From positions 1-40,201 of the forward strand of contig CABSNF010000007.1 of the NCBI GenBank assembly GCA_902478995.1: a DNA stretch of 40,201 nucleotides, written 5' to 3'. Below, piece by piece: positions 16,272-24,034 of this stretch. The translations under genes and the position numbers were made by a program. The notes under the pieces are model-generated. The model was not told the origin of the DNA and made no database searches. It saw only the letters and a list, made by a program, of their open reading frames with translations. The stretch comes from an uncultured Collinsella sp. (lineage in GTDB: Bacteria > Actinomycetota > Coriobacteriia > Coriobacteriales > Coriobacteriaceae). Every line of letters starts with the position of its first letter. The stretch's first letter is position 1.

Positions 16272-16461
16272 GTCCAGCCTAGCGGCTCTCTTGAACCCAA
16301 GGTTGAAAGGGGGCGTTGTACAAGGCGAATGGGGCCGAGTGGAAGTGGATCAAAAGAGCGTTACTTGACGTTTCATGCATAATGCCAACCGCCCCGCGAC
16401 ATCACGTTCGCAGCGCGCAGGGGCCGGAGAATCTTCGCGATGAGAGTTGACGTCTAATACC

Positions 16462-16491
16462 TTGCATCGTATAGTGTGTATAGCATAGTAT
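16462..16491 (+). promoter_or_regulatory. padR operon promoter
   Basis: TTGCAT (16462-16467), an 18-base spacer and TAGTAT (16486-16491). The spacer and flanks repeat GTATAGTGTGTATAGCATAGTATA, rich in TATA half-sites of the kind PadR repressors bind, so autorepression is likely. Confidence 0.5.
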
Positions 16492-16512
16492 ATGACGAGA
16501 GGAGGTGTGCGG

Positions 16513-16833
16513 ATGGAGGCACAGATGAAGCGCGGCTTCCTGGAGGCCTGCGTGCTCGCGGCCGTCTCCGGCGAGGAGTCCTACGGCTACCAGATCGTGA
16601 AGGACGTACCGGCGAGCATGGGGCTCACGGAGTCGACGCTCTACCCGCTGCTCAAGCGCCTGGAGAAAGCCGGGTGCATCACGGCGCGCTCCGCCGAGCA
16701 CAACGGGCGGCTGCGCCGGTACTACCGCATCACGGACGACGGGCGAGCACGCATCGAGGAGTTCCTGGCCGAGTGGCCGTCCGTACGGGAGATTTACGCA
16801 TACGTTGAGGGGGCGCACCATGACGCGCGATGA
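16513..16833 (+). CDS. PadR-family transcriptional regulator
   Basis: The 106-aa winged-helix repressor starts at 16513, seven bases after AGGAGG; the in-frame ATG at 16492 lies upstream of that site. Hallmarks are the N-terminal LEACVLAAVSGEESYGYQIV, the recognition helix LTESTLYPLLKRLEKAG and the wing GRLRRYYRITDDGRARI. It overlaps the next gene by 14 bases. PadR plus DUF1700-type membrane-protein operons are common in Firmicutes and Actinobacteria and are linked to envelope stress, though the inducer is unknown. Confidence 0.93.
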   Translation: MEAQMKRGFLEACVLAAVSGEESYGYQIVKDVPASMGLTESTLYPLLKRLEKAGCITARSAEHNGRLRRYYRITDDGRARIEEFLAEWPSVREIYAYVEGAHHDAR

Positions 16834-17443
16834 GTTTCTGGGCCGGTTGGGCGAGCTGCTCGCCTGCCTGCCGGCCGAGCAGGTGGAGGAGACCAAGGCG
16901 TTCTATGCGGAGGCCATCGCTGACCGCATGGAGGACGGTATGAGCGAGGAGGAGGCCGTGGCCGCCATGGGCACACCCGGCGAGGTGGCGGAGGCCACGC
17001 TCGACGACCTGCCCGCCGTGCCGCGCGCGATCGCGAGGACGCGCCGGCGCAGCACCACGCTGCTGTGGGTGCTGACCATCGTGGGCTCCCCGGTGTGGGT
17101 GCCGCTGCTCGCCGCCTTCGCCGCCGTGGCCGTCACGGTCTATATCTGCATCTGGCTGCTGGCACTCTGCGTGTGGATCGTCGCGGCGGCACTCGGGGGC
17201 GTGGGCGTAGTTGAGCTCCTGCTTGCCGTAAGCGGCGTCACCATCGGCCACTTCCCGTACGCCCTCGCCTCGGCGGGCGTGGGGCTCGGCCTCGTCGGCG
17301 TGGCGCTCTTCGTTGGTGCTGGCGCTTGGGCCGCCTCAAAACAAATTGCGCGCCTTTCGGCGCTCTGGGCGAGGAAGGCCGCCTCGCCCTTCTGGAAGGG
17401 CAAGGGCGAGAAGGGCGGCGCTGCCGCGCATCTCGCGGCGTAG
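16820..17443 (+). CDS. DUF1700-family membrane protein
   Basis: The 207-aa product starts at 16820, inside the end of padR. The N-terminal cytoplasmic domain, MTRDEFLGRLGELLACLP followed by EETKAFYAEAIADRMEDGMSEEEAVAAMG, is the DUF1700 signature (a helical domain ending in a GTPGEVA turn). Hydrophobic helices follow at about 76-100, 105-128 and 138-165, then a basic tail (KAASPFWKGKGEKGG). It is predicted to anchor the PadR-controlled system at the membrane; the exact function is unknown. Confidence 0.85.
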   Translation: MTRDEFLGRLGELLACLPAEQVEETKAFYAEAIADRMEDGMSEEEAVAAMGTPGEVAEATLDDLPAVPRAIARTRRRSTTLLWVLTIVGSPVWVPLLAAFAAVAVTVYICIWLLALCVWIVAAALGGVGVVELLLAVSGVTIGHFPYALASAGVGLGLVGVALFVGAGAWAASKQIARLSALWARKAASPFWKGKGEKGGAAAHLAA

Positions 17444-17458
17444 AAAGGAGTGAGTACC

Positions 17459-17713
17459 ATGACCAGCGCGAAGAAGATCTACCTCGCCGTGGCGGGCGGG
17501 CTCGTTGCCGCGGGTGTTGTCCTCGCGGGCATTGGCTTTATCGCTTCGGGCTTCGACCCGGCCGTGTTCACAACCCAAATCGACACGCGCGACAGCACCA
17601 TCGTGCTCGGCGGCGTCGAGGTGGACGACCCGATGGGCCTCCCCCTCATCGAGCAGCTCGCCAATCTGGGCGAGATCGACACCTCCGGCGTCGCGGATCC
17701 CGCCGCGCCCTAG
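17459..17713 (+). CDS. Small single-pass membrane protein in the padR operon
   Basis: The 84-aa product starts at the ATG at 17459, nine bases after AAAGGAG and 15 bases after the DUF1700 stop; the GTG at 17450 is too close to the ribosome-binding site. An N-terminal helix (IYLAVAGGLVAAGVVLAGIGFIASGF) is followed by FTTQIDTRDSTIVLGGVEV, which resembles the beginning of DUF4097-type beta-repeat proteins that normally follow DUF1700 genes. The protein stops soon after at a GVADPAAP tail, so it is either a natural short form or a truncated DUF4097 protein. Confidence 0.7.
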   Translation: MTSAKKIYLAVAGGLVAAGVVLAGIGFIASGFDPAVFTTQIDTRDSTIVLGGVEVDDPMGLPLIEQLANLGEIDTSGVADPAAP

Positions 17714-17873
17714 GCGCAGCGAGCCCGGGCGCTCTGCCCGCCAAGCTGCGTAAGCCGGCGAAACCCGAACCTCAACCTCTACGCAACTGGCCCCAAGCCT
17801 GCGCCGATTCGCTCTCGGCGCCGCGCGGGGGCCCGTGACGCATGCCCAAAAGGTATGAGGAGAAAGGAACGCG

Positions 17874-18072
17874 ATGACGACAACCACGCCCTTCCGCCTT
17901 CATGGGGCCACGCAGGACCGGAAGCGACTGGGCCGTGCGGTGGGGCTGTGCTTGGATTGGCTACACTGATATGGACAGTTCCGTGAGGGGCGCGAGAGAC
18001 GGGACTCTGGGGAGATCTTCGAGGAGGAGTGTCTCGACTGGAAGCGCGGGTTCAGTGGAGCAGGAACCTAAT
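17874..18072 (+). pseudogene. Small ORF interrupted by a stop (gene remnant)
   Basis: An ATG at 17874 behind GAGAAAGGAACGCG opens a 31-codon frame (MTTTTPFRLHGATQDRKRLG, then CLDWLH) that stops at 17967-17969. The same frame continues after the stop as YGQFREGRERRDSGEIFEEE, then CLDWKRGFSGAGT and a stop at 18070-18072, just before a terminator. CLDW occurs on both sides. This looks like the two ends of a gene that lost its middle. I do not recognise the family. 17714-17873 holds nothing else I can support. Confidence 0.4.
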
Positions 18073-18093
18073 CTCTGTCTCTCCTGCTTTTTT
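18059..18093 (+). terminator. Rho-independent terminator
   Basis: AGCAGGA (18059-18065) pairs with TCCTGCT (18082-18088), followed by a run of six T. It ends the remnant above and separates it from the next gene. Confidence 0.75.
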
Positions 18094-18125
18094 GATTTGT
18101 TGAGAAGCCGGCATTTGGGGGCATT

Positions 18126-18809
18126 TTGGATAGCGAACAGTTCAAACAAGAAGCTGAGAAAATAGAACAAAGCCTGAGTGCCTTGAGAGTCGCCGAGCGC
18201 AATGCAGTGATTCCCTTCATGAACGGCGACTTTACCCAATGGGATCTATATCTGGCATCCTCCTCTGAGTATGCGATGAGACTGATAGACGGATTCATCT
18301 CCATGCTCGAGTCGAGGAATCTTGTTTGCGTCGCCCAGCTTCTCCGCGCACAGGTTGGAGTCTGCCTGCGGACATTCGCATTATTCGCCGCCGAAGACCA
18401 GGATGACTTTCTCAAGCAGGTGTTTCAAGGTGTGCCTGTGAACAAGCTGAAAGATTTCTCGGGTGAGAAGATGTCCGATGGAAGACTTCAAGACTTACTC
18501 GAGAAGTTCGATCCAAAGGTAAAAGATGTATACAAGGTGACGTCTGGATTCGTCCACTTCTCCATTGATGTTCTGCCGAGCATGGGTGTGCCTGGGGAGG
18601 GCTATGAGGTCGAGTTTAATTTTGGAGCCGAGCCCAACGAGAGAAACAATGCGCCTCTCGTGGAATGCGGCAAGGCGTTCTGCCACTATGTCGACCTGCA
18701 TCTCCAGATGCTCCATAAGGTGATTGCTTCGGATGAATGGTATGCCGATCGATTCCGTATCGATTCCGATGGTCCTGCAGACGAGGCCGCGAAAAGCGAG
18801 AAGGTGTAG
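18126..18809 (+). CDS. Uncharacterised helical protein (possible DUF5677/HEPN-like)
   Basis: The frame gives 227 aa from a TTG at 18126, shortly after a GGGGG run; no ATG fits the start. The product is predicted to be mostly helical and soluble: EKIEQSLSALRVAERNAV, then LIDGFISMLESRNLVCVAQLLRAQ, VCLRTFALFAAED and DVYKVTSGFVHFS. The central arginine helix (LLRAQVGVCLR) plus the later FVHFS histidine recall DUF5677 or HEPN-type proteins of defence islands, but the resemblance is weak and I claim no function. The gene is visibly AT-richer than its neighbours and stands alone between pseudogenes, which suggests horizontal acquisition. Confidence 0.6.
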   Translation: MDSEQFKQEAEKIEQSLSALRVAERNAVIPFMNGDFTQWDLYLASSSEYAMRLIDGFISMLESRNLVCVAQLLRAQVGVCLRTFALFAAEDQDDFLKQVFQGVPVNKLKDFSGEKMSDGRLQDLLEKFDPKVKDVYKVTSGFVHFSIDVLPSMGVPGEGYEVEFNFGAEPNERNNAPLVECGKAFCHYVDLHLQMLHKVIASDEWYADRFRIDSDGPADEAAKSEKV

Positions 18810-18898
18810 GTCGAACGCATTGACGCTGCCTTGACAGCATCCCGATATGATAACGAATGGGAGGTTCCCTGCGAAATGTGCGCCTCTGTATATTCTCG

Positions 18899-19326
18899 CT
18901 AGGACGCCCTCGACCGATAAGGCATCGTTGAGTTCAATTTGAGTTCAGCTCGGGTGCCTGAAAATCGCCCAACTCTGATAAAAGGGGAGACGACGGTACA
19001 CCACGTAGACGAGAGGCTATGGAAGTGCACGATTTGATTATATTGGCGCGCTAAACCGCCCCGCTGCCCAACTTGAACTCCGCTCACGCGTGTATGGGGC
19101 TGCGAGAGGTAACGGCCTGCGGCCTCCTTTGTGTGCTCGATGATATCTTCGAGCATACCGGGCATGGCGGAGACATTCGCTGCAATCCAGCCGTGTTCAA
19201 GCGCCGTTTCGGATAGGAGCGAGAGGGGGCTGTCTTGCCCGTTTCCCTTGCACCCGTAAAGATGGTTGACAGTTTGGGGTCTCCCGGGTCTTTAGCTTTT
19301 ACCGTGCTAGATGCCTCATGGAAACT
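18899..19326 (-). pseudogene. Decayed AAA ATPase gene, copy 2 (N-terminal part)
   Basis: Minus-strand frames together spell the N-terminal half of the same ATPase family as copy 1. DPGDPKLSTIFTGARETGKTA is the P-loop region, with glutamate where a glycine is expected. After a frame change at the G-run near 19224-19229 follow LLSETALEHGWIAANV, SAMPGMLEDIIEHTKEAAG and VSGVQVG. The SAMPGMLEDII block is shared with copy 1 at 4.6 kb. Similarity ends near 19050 and the rest is unrelated. Frameshift, P-loop damage and truncation make it non-functional. Confidence 0.75.
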
Positions 19327-19335
19327 GTTGGACTT

Positions 19336-19382
19336 TAATCAGACAGACCCAGCATGTCGTTTTCCTCCATGAGGACATCGGC
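19336..19382 (-). pseudogene. Copy of the last 47 bases of parC
   Basis: These bases match the parC 3' end at 4811-4857 at 40 of 47 positions and in frame: ADVLMEENDMLGLSD-stop here against AGALMKENDMPSLFD-stop there. Upstream the similarity ends abruptly at the arginase fragment. As at the parC locus, an AAA ATPase remnant of the same family follows on the same strand. Confidence 0.75.
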
Positions 19383-19390
19383 TAAAACCG

Positions 19391-19836
19391 CAACACCTAT
19401 GCTTGTTTAAGCAAACTTCCTGATAGTCGTGGAGCTGCTGTAGCCCGACATGCAGGACATCGCTCGGCTTAAACACCGGATGCCGCATCCGCGAAACGAG
19501 TTGCGGTGCACCCTGTTCCAAAAGGTTGCCAAGTACCATGGCGTGAGCGTTGGGGTAGCCATCATTCAGCGTGGATACATCCGGATGCGCATAGATCCAG
19601 ACGATTCCAACGTTCTCGTATTTCCCGTGCAGGTAATCGAAGAGGGCAAGCGACGCCATACAGTTGCCGCCGACGGTCACGACTCTGTCGGGGTTTTCTG
19701 CCGTAAGCTTCCTCTGCGCATCCTGAATTCCCGCCAGGACTTCGTCCTCGGCACAGATGCGAACTGCCTCCCATTTCTCATGTCCAAGTTTTGGGACGCG
19801 TTTCGCAATGCCGAGTGGGACCCCTGGACAGTCGGA
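19391..19836 (-). pseudogene. Arginase/ureohydrolase-family fragment
   Basis: An open frame directly following the histidine-kinase stop codon reads VPLGIAKRVPKLGHEKW, CAEDEVLAGIQDAQRKL, DRVVTVGGNC, HGKYENVGIVWIYAHPDVST, then GYPNAHAMVLGNLLEQG. GGNC and (D)AHPDVST are manganese-ligand motifs of arginase-fold hydrolases, but the first ligand Asp of DAHxD is a tyrosine here. The family N-terminus and the C-terminal DxDxxDP region are missing. No start codon or ribosome-binding site is evident. This is a truncated, inactive remnant. Confidence 0.8.
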
Positions 19837-20976
19837 TCACGTGGTGGCCCCCTTTGAGAGGGTCACGAGCATGGTGGTCCCGTTCTCGGAACTTGCTTCG
19901 ACCTCTACCGTGCCGCCGTGTAGGGCTGCAATCTCCCAAACAAGCGCTAGCCCGAGTCCTGCGCCGCCGTATGCCCTGCTGCGGGATTTATCTAGACGAA
20001 AGAACGGCTGGAAGATGCTCTCTCGGTACTGTTTGGGTATTCCCGGGCCCTCATCTTTGACTCGCAGGAGCACGTGGCTGTCGCTGTCGCTGATGGAGAC
20101 GTTGACAGTCGAGCCGGGGCGGCTGTAACGGATGGCGTTTTCGACCAGATTGAACACCAGCCGATAGAGGAGCGTATCACTTCCGATTGTCAAAGCGTCT
20201 CCAGCACAATTGAGGGCTATGCCCTTATTCTCGGCAAGTGGCGCAAGGTCGGTGAGGACCTCTTCGGACAAGGGACCGAGTTCAACATCGTCCTCGCAAG
20301 GAACGCTGCGGAGCTCACTCATCTCGAGTAATACCTTGGTCATTCGAGACATGCGCTCGGTTTGTTCTTGTAGCAGGCCGAGCAGCTCGGCTGTTTCGGG
20401 TTGCAAACCGGAGTGCTCGGAGATGAATAGTTCAATCTGTGCTTGCATAAGGGCGAGCGGGGTGCGCAGCTCGTGTGCGGCGTTGCCGGTAAACTGACGC
20501 TGTGCAGAGAACCCTTCGCCAAGACGGGCGATCATGTCGTTGAAAGAGGCGCTACATCGTTGTAGCTCGGTGGGCACATCTTCACTGAGTCTGATTTCGC
20601 TTAGGTTGTCAGGCTGCACACGCTCAACCTGGGCGGCAAAAGCTCGTAGCGGTTTGAGCGCACGGCCGCTCACAAAGTATGCCAGCACGCCGCCAAGGAG
20701 TGTGACTCCAGCCGTGATGCACCAGGCTGTCGTGCCAAAAGACTCTTGTGCGTCGTTTACGACGATCGTGACCTCGTCATCGAGGGTCGCTTTCGTTGGG
20801 TCGAACGCCTGGGGCGAATCTTCGCCGGCTGCGCTAAGGGCCGAGACGTCGCTGCCGATAGCATCCATGTAGCGCATGCCCGTATAGCCGACCAGGCAGT
20901 TCGTCAGCACGCACGCAGCGCACGTGAGCAGTGCCGTCATAATCGTTATGCGCCATTGCAACGAAAGCCTTTTCAT
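19837..20976 (-). CDS. Sensor histidine kinase (HAMP, HisKA)
   Basis: The 379-aa membrane kinase overlaps the response-regulator stop by four bases (ATGA). Helix 1 is at about 10-30, a short extracytoplasmic loop runs to about 82, helix 2 is at 84-103, and a HAMP segment follows (ALKPLRAFAAQVERV). The H-box is H168 in NAAHELRTPL, the N-box is FNLVENAIRYS, G1 is DEGPGIP and G2 GGAGLGLAL. The loop of about 50 residues is small, so it may sense membrane or redox state rather than a bulky ligand. It is divergent from the CXXC/polyferredoxin/TlpA operon, its most likely target by position. The stop codon is in frame with the arginase fragment behind it. Confidence 0.93.
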   Translation of the reverse strand: MKRLSLQWRITIMTALLTCAACVLTNCLVGYTGMRYMDAIGSDVSALSAAGEDSPQAFDPTKATLDDEVTIVVNDAQESFGTTAWCITAGVTLLGGVLAYFVSGRALKPLRAFAAQVERVQPDNLSEIRLSEDVPTELQRCSASFNDMIARLGEGFSAQRQFTGNAAHELRTPLALMQAQIELFISEHSGLQPETAELLGLLQEQTERMSRMTKVLLEMSELRSVPCEDDVELGPLSEEVLTDLAPLAENKGIALNCAGDALTIGSDTLLYRLVFNLVENAIRYSRPGSTVNVSISDSDSHVLLRVKDEGPGIPKQYRESIFQPFFRLDKSRSRAYGGAGLGLALVWEIAALHGGTVEVEASSENGTTMLVTLSKGATT

Positions 20977-21647
20977 TCGCTATCCTCCATAACGTAGCCC
21001 TCTCCAATCCGATTGCGAATCGGGTCGTATCCCAAAGCGCTGCGTAGCTTTTTGCGGAGTGACGAGATGTGAACGCGGGTTGCGTTGCTAAAGCTGTTCA
21101 CGCTGCTATCCCAAACGTGCTCGATAAGCTCCTCTTGACTTACCGGACGCCCCTGATTAAGCATCAGGTATTCCAAGATTCCCGTTTCCTTGCGCGTAAG
21201 AGATAAAGCCTCGCTGTCCACGGAAGCAATGCGCGCCTTGGTGTCAAAGCGGAGCTTTCCGCAGGTTAATACTATGTCGCTTTGTGCGAAGCGCCTGAGG
21301 GTAAGGCTGCGGATCCTTGCCGCAAGCTCGTCCAGATGGAACGGCTTGGTGAGGTAATCGTTGGCGCCGGCATCGAGTCCGGCGACTTTATCGGATACTC
21401 CGCCACGTGCGGACAGAATCAGTACCTTAGTCTCGCAGTCGGTTTTCCTAAGTTCCCTGAGTACGGTCATGCCGTCGATACGGGGAAGGTTGAGGTCGAG
21501 TACCACGAGGTCGAAGGCCTCAACGTCCAGTAGGTCGAGCGCCTCCTGTCCGTCGTGACAGCAGTCGACGCTGTACGCCAAGTTTCGCAAGCTGCGCGCG
21601 ATTGCGTCACACAGCGCCTGCTCGTCCTCGACGATCAAAATACGCAT
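20973..21647 (-). CDS. OmpR-family response regulator
   Basis: The 224-aa product starts at 21647 behind AAGGAG, in preference to 21665. The receiver domain has the acidic pair in VEDEQ, the phosphoacceptor D51 in VVLDLNLP and K101 in DYLTKPF. The C-terminal winged helix has LSLTRKETGILEYLMLNQG, VSQEELIEHVWD and THVHISSLRKKL-like sequence (TRVHISSLRKKL), ending GEGYVMEDSE. It heads a two-gene operon with the kinase and is separated by about 90 bases from the divergent redox operon. Confidence 0.95.
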   Translation of the reverse strand: MRILIVEDEQALCDAIARSLRNLAYSVDCCHDGQEALDLLDVEAFDLVVLDLNLPRIDGMTVLRELRKTDCETKVLILSARGGVSDKVAGLDAGANDYLTKPFHLDELAARIRSLTLRRFAQSDIVLTCGKLRFDTKARIASVDSEALSLTRKETGILEYLMLNQGRPVSQEELIEHVWDSSVNSFSNATRVHISSLRKKLRSALGYDPIRNRIGEGYVMEDSE

Positions 21648-21738
21648 AACAGTCTCCTTGCACATTTCAAATCGCGCTTAACACGGATTTTATAGTCGAT
21701 ATGGTCCAATAGGTCGCGTGACGAAAGGAGTGGTCAAG

Positions 21739-21885
21739 TTGTTCAAAGCGATAAAACCTGTAATGCAGGTTGCGTTGCTGATCGTCGGTGTGGCCATGGT
21801 GTGCTTTGGCGTTATGCGTGGCGAGGCGGATGCCGTGCTGGCCAAAGCGATTAGGCTGTGCTTGGAGTGTATCGGAATTGGATAA
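21739..21885 (+). CDS. CD1871A-like small CXXC membrane protein, 48 aa
   Basis: A TTG at 21739, eight bases after AAAGGAG, starts a 48-aa peptide: a hydrophobic helix (VMQVALLIVGVAMVCFGVMRG), then ADAVLAKAIRLCLECIGIG. The short length, single helix, MRGE turn and C-terminal CLECIGIG are the hallmarks of the CD1871A family of CXXC membrane peptides known from clostridia. Its gene overlaps the start of the polyferredoxin gene, so it is probably part of a membrane electron-transfer complex, with the CxxC as a redox or cluster ligand. Function is unproven. Confidence 0.8.
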   Translation: MFKAIKPVMQVALLIVGVAMVCFGVMRGEADAVLAKAIRLCLECIGIG

Positions 21886-22780
21886 AAGAGAAAACACTGC
21901 GTCGCATGTTTTGGCCCGATTTCGCGGATTCATTCAGGCGGCGGCAACACTTATTACCAACATTCACCTGCCAAACTTTGCCAAAGGCGGCATCTATCAG
22001 GGCGCGGGAAAAACAGTCTGCGTACCTGGACTTAATTGCTATTCGTGCCCCGCGGCATCGGGTGCGTGCCCCATCGGGTCGTTCCAGTCGGTGGTAGGTT
22101 CATCCAAGTTCAACTTTTCTTACTACGTCACCGGTACGCTCATTTTGCTCGGCGTGCTGCTGGGACGCTTTGTATGCGGCTTTCTGTGCCCGTTTGGCTG
22201 GCTGCAAGAGCTGCTGCACAAGATTCCCGGCAAAAAGCTTTCGACAAAAAGGCTCAAGGCGCTTACGTATATCAAGTACGTCGTGTTGCTGTTTGCCGTG
22301 GTGCTGCTACCCGTCTTGGTGGTTAACGACGTGGGCATGGGCGACCCGTTCTTTTGTAAGTACATCTGTCCGCAGGGTGTGCTCGAGGGCGCCATTCCGC
22401 TGGCCATTGCCAATGCCGGCATTCGATCTGCGTTGGGACAGCTCTTTACTTGGAAACTTGTCGTTCTCATTGCCGTGGTAGTGCTGAGCGTTTTGTTCTA
22501 TCGCCCCTTCTGTAAATGGATTTGCCCGCTCGGCGCATTCTATGCGCTCATGAATAGGGTGTCCCTACTGGGGATTCGGGTTGACGCATGCAAATGTGTC
22601 TCGTGCGGCAAGTGCTCAAAGGTTTGTCAGATGGACGTTGATGTGGTCCGCGCACCCAATCATGCCGAATGCATCCGGTGCGGAAAGTGCATCGGGGCCT
22701 GTCCCGTCGATGCCATTAGCTATCGCTATGGCCTGGATGTGTCGGCGGAAAAGCTCCCCTTGACCGCCGATAAAAAGTAA
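21878..22780 (+). CDS. NapH/CcoG-like membrane polyferredoxin (4Fe-4S)
   Basis: The 300-aa product starts at a TTG (21878) eight bases after GGAGTG and overlaps the upstream stop. Cys positions: C48, C54, C57 and C64 near the N-terminus; three CxxxCP motifs at membrane-helix ends (C100/C104, C160/C164, C212/C216); and two C-terminal ferredoxin clusters, C240-C243-C246-C250 and C265-C268-C271-C275. Helices lie at about 82-100, 131-150 and 192-208. Family members carry electrons across the membrane from cytosolic donors. Here the downstream thioredoxin lipoprotein is a plausible acceptor outside, so the pair could keep surface thiols reduced or drive a reductase. That link is inferred from the operon. 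Confidence 0.92.
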   Translation: MDKRENTASHVLARFRGFIQAAATLITNIHLPNFAKGGIYQGAGKTVCVPGLNCYSCPAASGACPIGSFQSVVGSSKFNFSYYVTGTLILLGVLLGRFVCGFLCPFGWLQELLHKIPGKKLSTKRLKALTYIKYVVLLFAVVLLPVLVVNDVGMGDPFFCKYICPQGVLEGAIPLAIANAGIRSALGQLFTWKLVVLIAVVVLSVLFYRPFCKWICPLGAFYALMNRVSLLGIRVDACKCVSCGKCSKVCQMDVDVVRAPNHAECIRCGKCIGACPVDAISYRYGLDVSAEKLPLTADKK

Positions 22781-22809
22781 ACAAGCTTCGACAAAACGGA
22801 GGAACGACT

Positions 22810-23781
22810 ATGAAGCTTTCTAAGATTGCGGCCCTGTTTATGGTGCCGGTGCTGGCCTTGTGTCTTGTGGCGTGCTCGGCACCTGGCGGCAATGCGAGCG
22901 AATCTGCGAGCTCCGATCCTAAGATCGCAGAACTCACTGCGCAGAAGCCGGCCAATGCCGACGAGGCCGCCGAGCTGTATGCGAAGCTCATGAAAAAGGA
23001 GAACGAGATCTTTTCGAGTGATAACGCGCTGTGGGAAAAGGTATTCAATGCGGCAAATAAAGACTCGGCAATGATTGAGGACGGCAGCAATTACGGCGAT
23101 TTCCTGCTCAAGACCATCGACGGCGCCAAGGATGAGTTCACGGCGGATGAGCTCAAGACGCTCAAGGCCGGTGCACAGCAGATCAAGGAGATCGAGGACA
23201 AGCTCGAGAGCCTGGAGAAGGAGTTCCCCGGCTGTGGAAGCACGCCGAGTGCAGGCGAGAGCGTCGACGCTTCGACCGCTGGCATGACGGCTGGTGCCAA
23301 TGCTTCGAACGAGGCGACGAAGTTCCCCAGCTTTACGGGCAAGGACCTGGATGGCAACGACGTGAACAGCGACGAGCTGTTCTCTAAGAACAAGGTCACC
23401 GTCATGAACTTCTGGTTCACTACTTGCAAGCCGTGCGTGGGCGAGCTGGGCGATCTTGAGAAACTGAATCAGGAGCTTGCCAAGAAGGGCGGCCAGGTCG
23501 TGGGCGTCAATTCCTTTACGCTCGATGGCAACAAGGGCGAGATTGCAGATGCCAAGGACGTGCTGAGCAAGAAGGGCGTGACGTATAAGAACATCTGGTT
23601 CAAGTCGGATAGCGAGGCCGGTAAGTTCACGTCAAATTTGTTCTCGTTCCCGACAACGTATGTCATCGATCAGAATGGCAACATCGTAGGGGAGCCCATC
23701 GTGGGAGCCATCAGCTCCGCCGAGCAGCGCGCTGCACTCAACAAACTTATCGACCAGGCGATTGCGAATAGCGAGCAGTAA
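22810..23781 (+). CDS. TlpA-like thioredoxin-fold lipoprotein
   Basis: The 323-aa product starts at 22810 behind GGAGG. A lipoprotein signal ends in LVAC with lipid-bearing C22. Residues 37-140 are a helical, charged region (KIAELTAQKPANADEAAELY, ADELKTLKAGAQQIKEIED) of unknown fold. Residues 170-320 are a TlpA/ResA domain: FPSFTGKDLDGN, redox motif C206-K-P-C209 in FWFTTCKPCVGEL, and cis-proline P281 in SFPTTYVID. It acts outside the membrane as a thiol reductase. It is the third gene of the redox operon and ends at a strong terminator. The extra helical domain before the thioredoxin fold is unusual for plain ResA. Confidence 0.92.
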   Translation: MKLSKIAALFMVPVLALCLVACSAPGGNASESASSDPKIAELTAQKPANADEAAELYAKLMKKENEIFSSDNALWEKVFNAANKDSAMIEDGSNYGDFLLKTIDGAKDEFTADELKTLKAGAQQIKEIEDKLESLEKEFPGCGSTPSAGESVDASTAGMTAGANASNEATKFPSFTGKDLDGNDVNSDELFSKNKVTVMNFWFTTCKPCVGELGDLEKLNQELAKKGGQVVGVNSFTLDGNKGEIADAKDVLSKKGVTYKNIWFKSDSEAGKFTSNLFSFPTTYVIDQNGNIVGEPIVGAISSAEQRAALNKLIDQAIANSEQ

Positions 23782-23860
23782 AAAACACGTAAAGCATCGC
23801 GAGGATCGTGTGTCGCTGTGCGGAGTAGTCCGCTGCCTTTCAAGATAATCTCCACCATAT

Positions 23861-23887
23861 AGAGGCCCCACTTGGGGCCTCTTTTTT
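23861..23887 (+). terminator. Rho-independent terminator of the redox operon
   Basis: AGAGGCCCC (23861-23869) pairs with GGGGCCTCT (23874-23882) around ACTT, followed by TTTTTT. Confidence 0.92.
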
Positions 23888-24034
23888 GGGCGCCGTTCCG
23901 TTCGTTTTTTGGCGCGGTTCCCTACATTCCTCACTGGTGTCGGTGAAAAATGGGGATAGAGTAGGACAAACGCGTCGAATACGAACGGCGGGGGAGAGTG
24001 GGCGAGTGCGCCCGCGTGGGAGAGGTTGCCGTCC

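Noticed and set aside
17990..18090. Possible tRNA or small-RNA 3' end (GGGTTCAGTGGAGCAGGAACC)
   Set aside because: No cloverleaf can be formed; the hairpin with T-run is explained as a terminator.
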